NCBI RefSeq assembly: GCF_028858725.1
Contig: NC_084773.1
Location: 4,082,350-4,146,349 of the forward strand
Direction: 5' to 3'
Length of the DNA: 64,000 nucleotides
DNA from: Colius striatus
Lineage: Eukaryota > Chordata > Aves > Coliiformes > Coliidae
Position 1 is the stretch's first letter. Each line of letters begins with the position of its first letter. Below the pieces are notes generated by a model. It worked only from the letters and a program-made list of their open reading frames with translations, was not told the origin of the DNA and ran no database searches. The position numbers were made by a program, and so were the translations under genes. Of this stretch, positions 13,340-24,246 are shown one piece after another.

Positions 13340-16300
13340 GGGCAGTCCTCCCCAAGTAGCCTGGGGCTGAGGGCCCCACAGCTCCATGCCTGCAAGAAAG
13401 GCTCTGCCTGCTGCCAACAGCTTGCACATAAACCAGCCACCAGCTCAACCCCATCTCCGAGACCCTCAACAGACAGACACAGAAATTGATTTATTTTGGT
13501 AAGCGGCTGCTCCTTCTGCAACTTCTGCATTTCTCACTGTCATCTGAAAACAAAACAAGATGCGAGAGAGGCAGAGTTCCACCGAGACTGCAAAATCATC
13601 TCACCGTCAATCTTCTGATCCACTGAGCTAGTCAGAACTGCTCCTTGGAATAACACGCTTGCTCATCTGACACTGTGTTTGAAAGATGGTGTGTCAATAA
13701 AATGCCTAGGTGAAAACCAGCAACTGTCCTATGTGTTGGCTTGTCCCTGTCAAATTATTGAAGGCATCCTGCTGTAGTGCCAGGCACATGAAAAGTCAGT
13801 GGCAGTGGTGACTAAATAAGCAAAGTAGTGCTAATTTCAGCACAGTTAAAATTCTCTTTCTTGCTGAGTTGCAGACATGTGCTGGGAGGCTCTGCTTTCT
13901 CATGAGAAAGGTCCAAAGAAACCTCCACCCTCAGCTCTGTCACAGTGGGAACAACCAAATGGGTAGCATTTTGGCCCTTTAAAATGGACCACACTTCTGG
14001 TCACCACTAACCCAGAAAGTGACGGATCATCTGGTGTCATTTGGGTGGTTTTGTTTCTGTGTTTTGAGGCTGACACCTGATTCTTGAAATATCGATGTTT
14101 TGGGCCCAAAACATTCAGTTTGCTTCATTCCCTAGGTGAAATTCAAGAGTCTAGACATAATTCATCTCTATAACCTTGGCAATTTAAGAGAAGCCCGGAC
14201 AAAGTCTTGGAGAATACCACAGGGAACAATCTTGCACTGTGCAGGACTGTGCCAGAAGACCTAATAACTCTTTTCCTTCACTATTTTGTACTATTCCAGA
14301 GTTTTTATGACAAGCACAAAACTGATTCCTGCAAAGCAGTAACAATGCCTGGTGCAAATGCCTAACCACCAAGATTAGCACCTTGCAGTACAGGAGATAA
14401 AGCCAATTAGCTGAAATTCTGCAACTGTCATTTCTTTTACCTTATTTAATAAAAGGTTTCACTTTGATCTAGCTGATGACAAAGGAAGGAGAAATAACCC
14501 TGAAGAAATTACAAGCCTGTATACTCCAAGTTGTGTCATGTTCTGCCCTGTGGAAATGGAAATTCAGGATCAATGTTTTGTTCCCCAGACTAAAAACTGA
14601 GCCGCATCTCAGGATTGCAGGAACCAGGCGAGAAACCTCCTTGCAGCCTTTCTGCAGAGCAGCATTGCTCTTGGCTTTGAAAAACAACTTTACTTTTGAT
14701 TTCCTGGAAGAGCAACTGTAAGTTCTCAGTGACGTGATTTCACAGTATCTGCACTGGCAAGGAAACTCACTTCACAAAATAGACAGCTAAAAGAACAGAC
14801 ACCTCAAGTCACATCAAAGACACATCCAACCTAGTACCTACATCCCACCATGGCCACCAAAAGCTGTCCAACCAAGAAAATCTGTGGCAATACCTCTTCC
14901 ATCCTTCAGCAAACTGCTGCCTGCCATCTGCCCTAAGTCTGAAATCTTGCCTCTTCCCTTAAATGGCATCTGGTAGAGAATTTGTTCCACAACTTGGTCT
15001 GGAGGCAGCATTTGCAGCAGCCTCAGCACTTTCCATCTCACCTTCAGTCTCTCCATCCCCGGCTTGGGAAGGGATGAAGAAAAGACAGAGCTACAGACAG
15101 CAACCCCACAGCAAGGGACCTGCTGATTTATAACCTGGCATAACGATTGCTTCTGGTGTGTTCTGTGTTTGTTTCCTATATTCCGTTTGTGGCTGAATCA
15201 ATGTGTTTGCAAATGCATCTGTATGGTTGTAGAGTATGTGCTGCTCCTGTCTGAAGGAGCTACAGCATTGCCTTGAGGAACGGGGGAGGAAGCACAGCAA
15301 AAACCAAGACACCACCCTGGGAAAAGGAAGAGGCAGTGGCCCTAGCTTGAGCAATGTGGAGACTAAAAATAATGGTACACCTCTGATACTCCTTCCTCTT
15401 TCTACTATTTCACCCAGAGATCCCCCAATACCATTTGAGCAGCCTCAGAGGCAACATCATCAACACAGCATCTGAGCTGACAGCACTCTGCTGCATGGCA
15501 GCTCCTGCCAGGCAGGAAAGCACTGAGGTCACCATTGACAGGAGCATTCCAGAATTCCAGGGGCTTTCCCAGAAAATGGAACAAGCCTGGCAAGAGGCGG
15601 TCGATGACTATCTGTCCATAGCGAACGGCCGCAGAGAGGCAATAGTGTAATGCTGCTGTGACAGCAAAACAACCACCACACGATATGGAACACAGAAAAG
15701 CATCTGTACCACTTAAAACTGTAAGAGGCTGAATCGAAGAAGGCTGGTCCTTCTCAGGTTTGAGACCTTTGCTGCGCTCTTTCCCCATCTCACACTCCCG
15801 CTCTGCACATTTGCCCTTCTGACACGCGGATGACACAGGCAACACACTGACCTTCCCAAGGTGTAAGTCAGGCTCCCACAGCTCCTTCTGTGAGTGTCTC
15901 GCTGAACCCCCTCAAGCACTGGGTGATATGGTTCTCTCCGCTTCAGGCAACACTGCCAGACCAGAGAAACCAGTCCTCAAAAAACAGGCAAGACCAGGAA
16001 AAGCAAAGGCTGTTTGAATTTCCCAGCTGTGTTTCAGGCAGCTGTAGACCTCTCCGAGTGCTGCAGGCACCAGGCTGTGCCAAGGAACTTCCTTTAACTT
16101 CCCTCTCATTCACGCATCAATTCAAATGGAAATCTTGCCACATTTGTGTTTTTTCATCCTCTGCCAAAGGAACATATGAGGGAGTTTGTCTGTGCAAATC
16201 TTTATCATCATGCTATTGCTCATGGCCTGAAATTCTACACAGGGGGCACTCAATCACAGCAGCATAAAAAACGATCACCAAGAATAACACCATACAACAG

Positions 16301-18812
16301 AAGACACTGGGTAACAGTTGTCATCAGCTTTCTCTAGAGGTCAATTCTCCAGCAAATACTGATGCATAAATAACATGGTCTCATTTAAATTGAGCATCCT
16401 GAGCAAGACTTTAATTTTAAATTATACAACCAGCAGACATAATTTTAACAATCTGAGCCACTCAGAATCAAGAGCTGCACGGCCACCTAACTCAGTACAT
16501 CTGTACTAACAGACACTCAGCAACAGCGGAATCTGCACAGATGATGAAGGACAAGAGAAACCTCTGCGAAGTAGCAGGGCGATGAAAGGAATGGGGACAA
16601 AGCAGTGTGACACCCAGGCACCGTCTGGCAAAGCCCTGTGTGCCACAAAGCCTCTGTACTGCTCTGGCAGCGATGCAGCAGCCATGTGCGGGCACAGCCG
16701 TGCCCTGATCCTGCCTACTCCTTCCTCAGGACTCCTGCTCCATGGTTCTGGTGTACTTGCCTTGGAAAAAAAATGGTGTTTGCTCTTCTGGTTGGAGACA
16801 TGGCTGAGTGAAGTCAGGTTTATAGACATCTGAAGGATTCATTGGGGGTGGGTTTCTAGTCTGAATGCCAAATGGTTTTTTGGTGGACCCTGCAGACCTG
16901 GGAGTTTCAGCACAGATCTACGTAGGAATGGAAAGGCTGAGTGAACACGGGGCATGCCACTTCCAAACCTTTCCAAGCAAAAACGGCTCCTCACACACTT
17001 AGTTGTGTGCAAACCCATCCCCAGAAGGCAATTTGACATAACAAATAAAAGGAACCAAATATACATGATTTTACAGAAGAAAAACATCAACAACTAGTAA
17101 CACTAACATCAAACTAGAGTGACAGTCTACATTTGTGTTCGAGCTGTTAATTCTCTAAGTAGGTTTCCCAGAACTTGCTTCGCATTTTGAAAACGAACCA
17201 CTCTATTAAATTCAAATTAAATGCACAGTTAAGCACATTCAGTGGATGCAATTTAAAGCACTGCTACACTGTTAGCCCAAACATGTTTGCTCATTTCTAT
17301 CAGCACAACAAAATCAGGTCATTGATAAAGTCTGATAGAACCACACAAGGGAGTTAAATTGTGGGGACAGGTAGTGATGGGCTGTGAGGGAGAAAGAGGC
17401 CCCCGAGTTTTGGAAGCCCTCAGCCCTGTGTGCACTAACACCAGGGCAAACCCATGGCAGCACAGCAGGGAGGAACCTGGGCAAGCAGTGCTGGGCCAGC
17501 AGTGGCCCAACCCACCCATCACCACACCAAGCTCCCAGGTCCCTTCCAGCCACCCTCTCTGGGAGCACCATGGCTGTGGGCCAGGGCTTGCAGGGGCTGC
17601 AGCACCTGCACAGGGCTCACCCTGGCAGGGCCAGACACTCCATCAGGTCCCATTATTACCAAGTCAGTCAGACCCTGGCAAGTCAGAGAGGTCTGCAATA
17701 GACGTTATGATCCAAGAGATCAAACTGAATAACAGGACTGAGGAGAGAGCAAAAAAAGGGAGCAAAAAAAAGAAGCACAAAAGCTTTCACTGGTTTCTCA
17801 TTCCACTCCACAGTGCATTACTCCGTTCCATTAAAACACTCATATCTTCGTTTTCTACACAGTCAATTTACATTTGCCCACAGAGGACTCCCCTTTGAGG
17901 ACCAGCAGCTTCCAACAGGCTGCAGGGAGATGCACACTGTGCCCCTTCCCTCCAGTGCCGTGCTGGATTGATTGCCCAGCACTCGCATTGCTCAGCGCTC
18001 GCCCAGCCCTTGTCCAGCTCTCGCCGCTGCCGGTCTCCCCCGCTTCAGGACCTCACATCCCCTCATGCGAGTCTCCAAACTCCCACCAATTAACCGCAGC
18101 ACTCCCCGTTTAAGAGCAATTAAAGCACAGCGGGGCCCAGCCATCAGCTCTTCTGGCTCTCCAGCGCAGGACACCCCGCTCTCGCCCCACCAGATCACTC
18201 CCGAGGCCGCTGTGGCCGCCTCCGGAGGCGTCCGGGGTGCCCCGCCGGGGTGAACCCGGCTCGGACACGCCGCCCGGGGTTCCTGGGGCGGCCCTCACCC
18301 TGCCCGACCCCGCACCCCGGAGCCGCAGCTTCTCCCCGCAGGAGCCTCACTCGCCGCCCGGCACCCGCACCGCAGCCCTGGCCGGGCCGTTTCGGGGCCC
18401 TCCCGTGCCCGGGGTGGCTCCGGGAGAGTCGCCCCAAGGCGTTATGTCCCCAAGAACTTCAGGGTGAAAGGCCAGGTGCCCTCCGCTGCCTCGGGGACCG
18501 GCCCCGGGGCCGGCACAGCGGGGGAGAGAGATGGGAAAGGGCCGTGGCTGGAGAAGAGGGTCCGAAGCTGAACGAGGAGGGGCAGAGGGGAACGCAATCC
18601 TGGCCGAGGGGTCCCGCGCCTCTTCCCGGTGGACATGCATCCCTGTCTAGGGGCTCCCGCATCCTGCCCCGGGTACCCGCATCCCTACGCGGAGGAAAGA
18701 GGGGTATCCCGCACCCTGCCCGCGACCAGCGCTGGCATCCCCCTCTCCCGGGGCGCAGGAGGGAACTTCTGCGAGGAGCGATGTAGGCGCCGCGCCGGGG
18801 CCGCGCTCTTAC

Positions 18813-18897
18813 CCGTGTGTTGGTGGGGGCCGCCGCCGTCCCGCCCGGGCGCGGCGGTCCCCGGCACGTCCAGCCCCGGCGCCGTGGCCGCCGGCAT
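18813..18897 (-). CDS. SUSD3: SUSD3 coding exon 1 (start codon, N-terminal 28 residues)
   Basis: The exon codes for a short N-terminus, MPAATAPGLDVPGTAAPGRD then GGGPHQHT, and ends with one base of a glycine codon before the donor GTAAGAG. The phase (1) and the split glycine fit exon 2 exactly. Human SUSD3 also has a Gly at the same junction and an N-terminus of similar length. The chosen ATG (18895-18897) is the first ATG in this frame; the frame stays open upstream to about 19230 but without another ATG. The -3 position is G. No hydrophobic signal peptide is visible, in line with the short, non-hydrophobic N-terminus of mammalian SUSD3. High GC makes start assignment less certain than the splice donor. 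Confidence 0.8.
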
Positions 18898-18970
18898 AGC
18901 TCCGCCGAGCCCCGCCGCGCCGCCCGGCAGGTGCAGCCCGCGCCCGCCTCCGCCCGCCTCCGCCTCCGCC

Positions 18971-19003
18971 GGGGCCGGGCCGGGCAGGGCCGGGGCGGGG
19001 GGG
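18971..19003 (+). promoter_or_regulatory. G-quadruplex-forming tract in SUSD3 promoter/5' UTR
   Basis: The plus strand carries six G-runs of 3-7 separated by one or two bases (GGGGCCGGGCCGGGCAGGGC, then CGGGGCGGGGGGG). This meets the usual G4 pattern with very short loops. It sits about 75-105 bp upstream of the SUSD3 ATG, with the G-rich strand being the template strand, and it overlaps the Sp1 box. Confidence 0.75.
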
Positions 19004-19340
19004 CCGCCGTCCAGCGGGAGCCGCCGCCGCGGCCCCGCCAGCCCGCCCGGCCCTGCGCCGGCACCCGCGGAGCGGGGGAGGAGCGGCAGGAGGAGAGCGG
19101 GAGGCGGTGGCTGTTGGGAGCCGGCGGGAGCCGAGGCGCAGCCGGAGCGGTTCCAGCGCAGCGCCCAGCGGACACCCCCACGGCGCGGCCCGTCCTCCCG
19201 CGACCCGCTCGGCTCCTCCGCCCCCACCACCCCCCTTCACTGCAACCCTCCTCGCTGCCAGCCCTGCCTTACCCCGCCTGCTGCCTGCCCTGACTGCAGC
19301 CCCTTCCATCCATCCTACTCCCCGGCGCGGTCAGGCCGGT

Positions 19341-22300
19341 GCTCGCAGCCCTGAGAGCCTCAGGTGTGGTGGCTGATCTCATGGGGCTGGTCTTTTCCAC
19401 CACTGCTCACTGCACCGCTATACTCCAGGAGCTGCCTCTCTCATGTATGTGCAGATTACCGTCTTCAAAGTTGTGTTTATTTGCATTGGGATCTGAAAAC
19501 AGGCTCCCTGGATAGTACCAAGATGCATTCCCTTCCTACCTGGGAGACACCAACAGGCACAGGCTCTTGGTGAACCCCCAGCACCTCACACGCGCTTCCC
19601 GTGTGATGCTGTGCCTGTCACATCCCAGCCGCATCACCTACAGCCACTCACTACCCCAGCAACATTACACCTCAAACCACTGAGCTGGGGTCTTGGCAGT
19701 GTCCAGTGAGGTCACTGAATTGCTGACAGCAGCAGCAGATTCAGAAAAGTACTGAAGTGCTTTGCATGGTGTGTCCAGGAAAAGCAAGGGGAGGAACAGC
19801 AGGCTCTTCCGAAGGAGCTCTGCTGCTTGGTGCTGAGCATATGGGCTGGGGCCCACACTGAGCACTGCGGCTATTAGCACTCACTCTGCTTGCTTTACCC
19901 TCTCAGGTTTTTTTTTTTTCACATGGAATAAGAAGGAGCAGATTGGAGAGATGAAATTCCAAGATGCACCAGACCCAAATAGACTGAGAAAAATCTCCTA
20001 AGGCTCCTCTGGCAACATCAAATGGAGCGGGATGGTACCCGTGGGTAGTGGTGGCACAGCTACTCTGTGCTACTGGACAAAGCACTCCTTCCTGTGAGCT
20101 TATTTGGCAGGGAGTCCATAGAAATATTGCAGATGCAAAGGACTGCTATTTCCATCTCTCTAACAACTAAAAGACATTTAAAAAGTAATACTCGGTCGCA
20201 TTATAGCAAAAGAACAGCATTTCTGAAAATGCTGCAGCTTACAAATTAAGTCTGTGTATCCAGTAATGTCAAACACTCATAAATCTAAGTCAACAAGGAA
20301 CTCCAGCTCCCACAATCAATTCCTTGCTATGCACAAAGCCATTGTGATACCAATGACAGATAAGCAATTTTTGTCCTTAAACCATTGTTACTGCAACTGC
20401 TGTTACACAACTAAAATCGAGCACAACTGTGCTGCAAGTCAAACCTTTTCTCACAGGCACTTACAGAAGCAAGTTCAGAAGCAGCGTCTGAATCCCTCTC
20501 AGCTCATTGCAAGGCTCTAGTTTTCCTTTGGAACAGAAAGCACAGCCCAGCAGAGGTGGTTCTGCCCATCGTGCCCTGCAGCATTGCGGGCACAGAGCAG
20601 CCCTGGCTCTGGCAGCAGCCTCCTGGGAGGGACCTCATTTCCCTGGCTTCAGAGCAAGTGCTGTGTGGGTAAGCTGGGGGCACTTGGTGCTTGCCATCAG
20701 AGGAAGCTTTGCTAAGGAGATGGACAATTCCATCGACACAATGGCTACAATCCTTACTTAAAATCCAGTTGTAATACAAGGGAATTTTGCCCAAGTAAAG
20801 TGCTGTCATCTGCTATCATCAACAACAGCGACATGATTTCACTTCTAAAGCCACCCCTCCCACACAAAGACACTTCGAATTTAGTAAACCCAAATCTCAT
20901 CAGTATAGTGGGAACAAACACAAGCAAAAAAAGGTGAGAGAGAAGGAAGAGAACAGAGAACACATCTTAAACATGGGCACAGTTTTTATGCTGCAGGCTT
21001 TTCCCTGCTGGGCCCCTTATTTCACCTTCAGAGCCAGGGGAAGCTGTGCAGCCCCAGTGAGACACTTGTTGCCTTTGTGTAGAGGCTGTTTAACTGTTGG
21101 ATTTCGCTAAGCTGTCCTAAGGCACAGTCTTTCTTCTAATCCCAGTTATTAGGGCTGGCTCCAGGCATGCCAAGGGCACAAGGCTGCAGAGCTGGACCAT
21201 GCTCCCCAGCAGCAGCAAGCTGAATGCTGGCTCACCCCTTCCATGCAGCCAGCCCTGCTGCCACCTTCTTCTCACTCCCTTTTCCCTTGGAGCTGCAGGA
21301 GCTGTCTGACTCCAGCAGAGCATCAGCCCCTCAACTCCCAGGGAACAAAACTGGGTTTTGCCTACATTGCTCAGATGCCTTGAGCAGCCCGTGTTGCTTA
21401 CTCAATAACTCTTGAAAAGAAGGATAGCAGCTCTTAGCCCCAGGTTTCTGTTTAATCAGATAACACATGCACAGATGCTATTGCTTAAAGTCCTCCAGGC
21501 TCAGCAATTAGATTCCTAAAAGAAGAATGAGACCCTTAGAAGTGACAGTGAAATAATCTGGGGCTATAAGAACTCTTCCCATCCTTGGGACACCTTTGAG
21601 TCAATGGTGTGCCACTGCCCCAGGGAGCTGCATCCACTCTGCCCTCCAGCTTCTCCTCTCCCTCCTACTGGCTCTAGGTTTTACACCTGCCCTTCCTCTG
21701 GCTCTGAGAGCAAAGTGTGCCAGCCATCCCTCCCCACCTTGCCAAAGCAGGGGCCCAGCCCTGGCAGGGGCCAGTTCTCCCCACCAAGGCTTTGTGGAAC
21801 TGGAACCTGAAGCCCTCACCTTTTCTTTTGGCTGTAGCAGTTGCCAATGGCTTCACCCAGCCCTGTGTTGCTCAAGGTCTGTCTGGGACACTGCATTTTC
21901 AGATGCACAAGAGGATTGCTGCACAGAGCAGCTGTTTAAGGAATCTTCCAGATGAGAAATGGCCCTGAGCACAGCACCTATCTCAGAATGCACCTTTAAG
22001 CATGGTGTTACAGACCACAACATGTTCTAGATCCAATCTCCTTGCAAGAGTAACAAGAGGCAGACAAGTCACCACCATTGTACTGACCTCAGAAAGGGGA
22101 ATGGGGTAAAATGAACTTGTTAGAAAACAGCCCCCAAGGAAGAGCCAAGAGAGCTGAATCCTCCCAGACAGACCAGAAGTTGCTGGTGGCCTCTGGGCTG
22201 GTGGTGCAGGACATGGCTGTTTGGCAGAAAGGACATGAGAAGGATCAGAAAGGAAAAGCTGGTGGGACCAAGTAGCAGAGAAAAGGCTATTGGAAGTAAG

Positions 22301-22600
22301 CAGCTATCCTTTTGAAAATCTGAAGATGGGCCCAAATGATGAAAGTAGAAAATCCATCAGATTAAATGTGAAAGGCACAAGAAGCAGGGTAAAGAGGGGA
22401 AGCACAGTTTGCAGGAAGCATCAAAATGAATTGTGAATTTGTCTTTGGATGCCCTACAAGCAGGAAGTCTGTCTGTAAGAGAACCAGTGGAGTCCTTGAT
22501 CAGGGTGTGAAAGAAACACTCAGAAATTATAAGGTCATAGCAGCAAAGCCAAATAAATTCCTTACTTACTCTGGGGGAATGTAGAGAGGAAAGCCAGAGC
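19341..22600. other. Intergenic, upstream of SUSD3; nothing recognised
   Basis: After the CpG island the sequence returns to ordinary composition. There is a 12-base T run at 19908-19919 and several short open frames (for example 20254-20520 and 21596-21955) with no domain or splice signature. Distal SUSD3 regulatory elements could lie here, but the sequence alone does not show them. Confidence 0.5.
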
Positions 22601-22614
22601 CCCTCTTTGAGGGA

Positions 22615-22678
22615 GATGCTCAAGAGGGTCTATGTTGGTACGGGATGCTCAAGGGGGTCTGCATTGGTACAGGATGCT
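22615..22678. repeat. 29-bp tandem repeat, 2.2 copies
   Basis: GATGCTCAAG recurs at 22615 and 22644, and GATGCT again at 22673, giving an exact 29-bp period. The two full units (GATGCTCAAGAGGGTCTATG... and GATGCTCAAGGGGGTCTGCA...) both end with a TTGGTAC-type stretch and differ at a few bases. Confidence 0.85.
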
Positions 22679-22849
22679 GTGGAACAGAGTAAGGACAGGT
22701 TTATTCAGCAAGAGTGCAAAAGAAATTCAAGATGAAACAACCAAATTAATTTTTAATGAGGGTGCATAACTGCTTGCTTCAATCTCCTTGATTACCCAAG
22801 GTCTGAAATAGAGGAAATGTGATATCAGCTTTTCATAAGGATTTCTTTC

Positions 22850-23290
22850 AGATGAGACCCCAAAAACTACTGGCTGGTAAGCCTGAAGTCTGTACCAGCC
22901 ACAATAATAGGAAATGTTTTAGCAAACAAGATCAGTGAACACATTAGTACCTGTAATATACTGGGGAAAAGTCAACACAGGCTTTATGAACGGAAGTAAG
23001 TTATATCTCAAACATCCTCTGGAGGCGGATAAAGGAGTAAATAGGCCAGAAGATAGGGAAAAATCCAGTCAGTATTTTCCATGTGGGTTTTTTTAAAAGG
23101 GCTTTCAGCAAAATATCTTCTCAAAGGACCTCCAATGGCTCTGGACAGCAGGACAGGACCTTGCAGAAATGAAAAATGTGATTAAAGGTGGAAAGAAAGA
23201 GCTTTCCTCAGTGGAGAGGAGTGGTGATGGGAACTCCTCAGGGCGGGGGAAACCAGCCTGATTTTTGGAGGGAGAAATACTGCACAGAAA
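22850..23290 (+). mobile_element. Decayed non-LTR (CR1-like) reverse-transcriptase fossil
   Basis: With stops and frameshifts, the plus strand retains landmarks of a CR1/jockey-type reverse transcriptase. There is a DPKNYWLVSLKSVP segment at about 22857-22900, corresponding to the conserved D-P-x-N-Y-R-P-V-S-L-T-S-V-P block. It is followed by an ISEHI...ILGKSQH segment, a GFMNGSK segment in a shifted frame, and farther on a GTPQGG segment near 23235, corresponding to GVPQGS. The order and spacing are right for the family. The catalytic Y-A-D-D region was not found. This copy is much older than the minus-strand CR1 copies and lies in the opposite orientation. Confidence 0.6.
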
Positions 23291-23515
23291 ATCCAAAGTA
23301 TTTCCCCTTTGTCTAGCAGCCCTACATCTTTTTTTCCCCCCTAAGAGATGTGGCCAGATACATTAGGGAGCTGGTGGATTCAGCACAGGGCTGTAGCTCA
23401 GGAACTATTTCCTTGTGCTGCTGTGAAGTACAGCACAGTGACACAGGCTAGAAAAATACAGCAACACACAGCAAGGTTTATCCCATCAGAGTCTGAAAAC
23501 GTTCAGCTCGTTTAA

Positions 23516-23539
23516 AGAGGGAACATTTTTGTTCCCTCT
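23516..23539. repeat. Perfect inverted repeat, 10-bp stem with TTTT loop
   Basis: AGAGGGAACA and TGTTCCCTCT are exact reverse complements separated by TTTT. There is no flanking transcript evidence, so function is unknown. Confidence 0.85.
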
Positions 23540-24232
23540 GTAATAGAAATGAATAAATACAGTGTGACAAGCCAAGTGGCATCAATATACGTACCGTTTT
23601 GCCAGTAGCCTGGAAAAACAAACATTGTGAGAACAACCATTTGTGTCTTCAATACAAGATAAAATGTTGCTGTGTGCCCTCACACGCAAACCATCTCCTC
23701 CAGCATTGTTCAGAGCTAATCAGCACGTTACAGTTAAGCAGACACAGCCTCACAAATTCGTGTTAGGTTTGGGATTTGGTGCCTGTGGTAATCTGGCATC
23801 CATCACACCTTTTTTTTTCCCTCCAGCTTAATTTCTTAGCGTCAAAATGGAAAGCAAATAATGATAATTCTGTTTCCCCATTTAAATTGTTCATGCTGAT
23901 TATAGGAGTAAGAAAACAAAATAAATGTTGGAATCATGCAAATCCCTACATTACAAACATGAGGGTTGCATTGCAGCGTGCTGTTTGACAGCCTGGGGCC
24001 TTGCCACCAAGGGGTGAGAGCTGCTGCAGAGCAGCCCTGGGCTGCCTGAGCTCTCACAATCCCCCTTTAAGCTCAAACACCAGATTTTGAGCTGGTAGAG
24101 AGGTTTTTATGAGGCACGATATCAGAAGTAATGCACATAAAGGGTGGTGAAGTCAATAATAAAGAGCAATGGGAGGAACTGGGAGAGGAGAAAGCAAGAG
24201 GCTCATTGAGACAAAAAGTTAAAAGTACAAAA

Positions 24233-24246
24233 TGTGTGTGTGTGTG
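24233..24246. repeat. (TG)7 microsatellite
   Basis: Perfect short dinucleotide run in intergenic DNA. Confidence 0.85.

Larger units (their letters stand above)
1594..18812 (-). other. SUSD3: SUSD3 intron 1 (17.2 kb)
   Basis: The intron runs from a strong donor (ACGG then GTAAGAG) at the end of exon 1 to the acceptor of the sushi exon, and both ends are phase 1. It contains three minus-strand CR1 fragments (4095, 7160 and 10384), short (AAC)n and (CTG)n microsatellites, and the 3' half of the promoter CpG island. Otherwise it is unremarkable unique sequence. Open frames inside it (for example 6266-6700, 15405-15845 and 17359-17898) have no recognisable domain, no convincing splice structure, and fit chance frames. 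No RNA gene was recognised. Confidence 0.75.
18170..19340. promoter_or_regulatory. SUSD3: CpG island: SUSD3 promoter, 5' UTR and exon 1
   Basis: A GC-rich, CpG-dense block starts abruptly near 18170, ends near 19340, and surrounds the SUSD3 start codon. CpG frequency falls to the depleted genomic norm on both sides. A canonical Sp1-type GC box (GGGGCGGGG, 18992-19000) lies about 100 bp upstream of the ATG in gene sense, and another GC box-like motif occurs near 19273. I see no TATA box. Minus-strand transcription from a dispersed CpG-island start is the natural reading. The exact start site cannot be set from sequence alone. The many long open frames here arise from high GC content and are not separate genes. 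Confidence 0.85.

Noticed and set aside
15387..15650. Plus-strand frame containing MAAPARQESTEVTIDRSIPE and an opposing 146-codon minus-strand frame at 15405-15845
   Set aside because: The composition looks faintly protein-like, but there is no recognised domain, splice structure or promoter, and frames of this length occur by chance. A translated database search would settle it.
18250..19354. Several overlapping open frames of 150-240 codons on both strands
   Set aside because: They lie in a CpG island where stop codons are rare, are proline/arginine/alanine-rich, and overlap each other in all frames. Only the short SUSD3 segment has splice and homology support.
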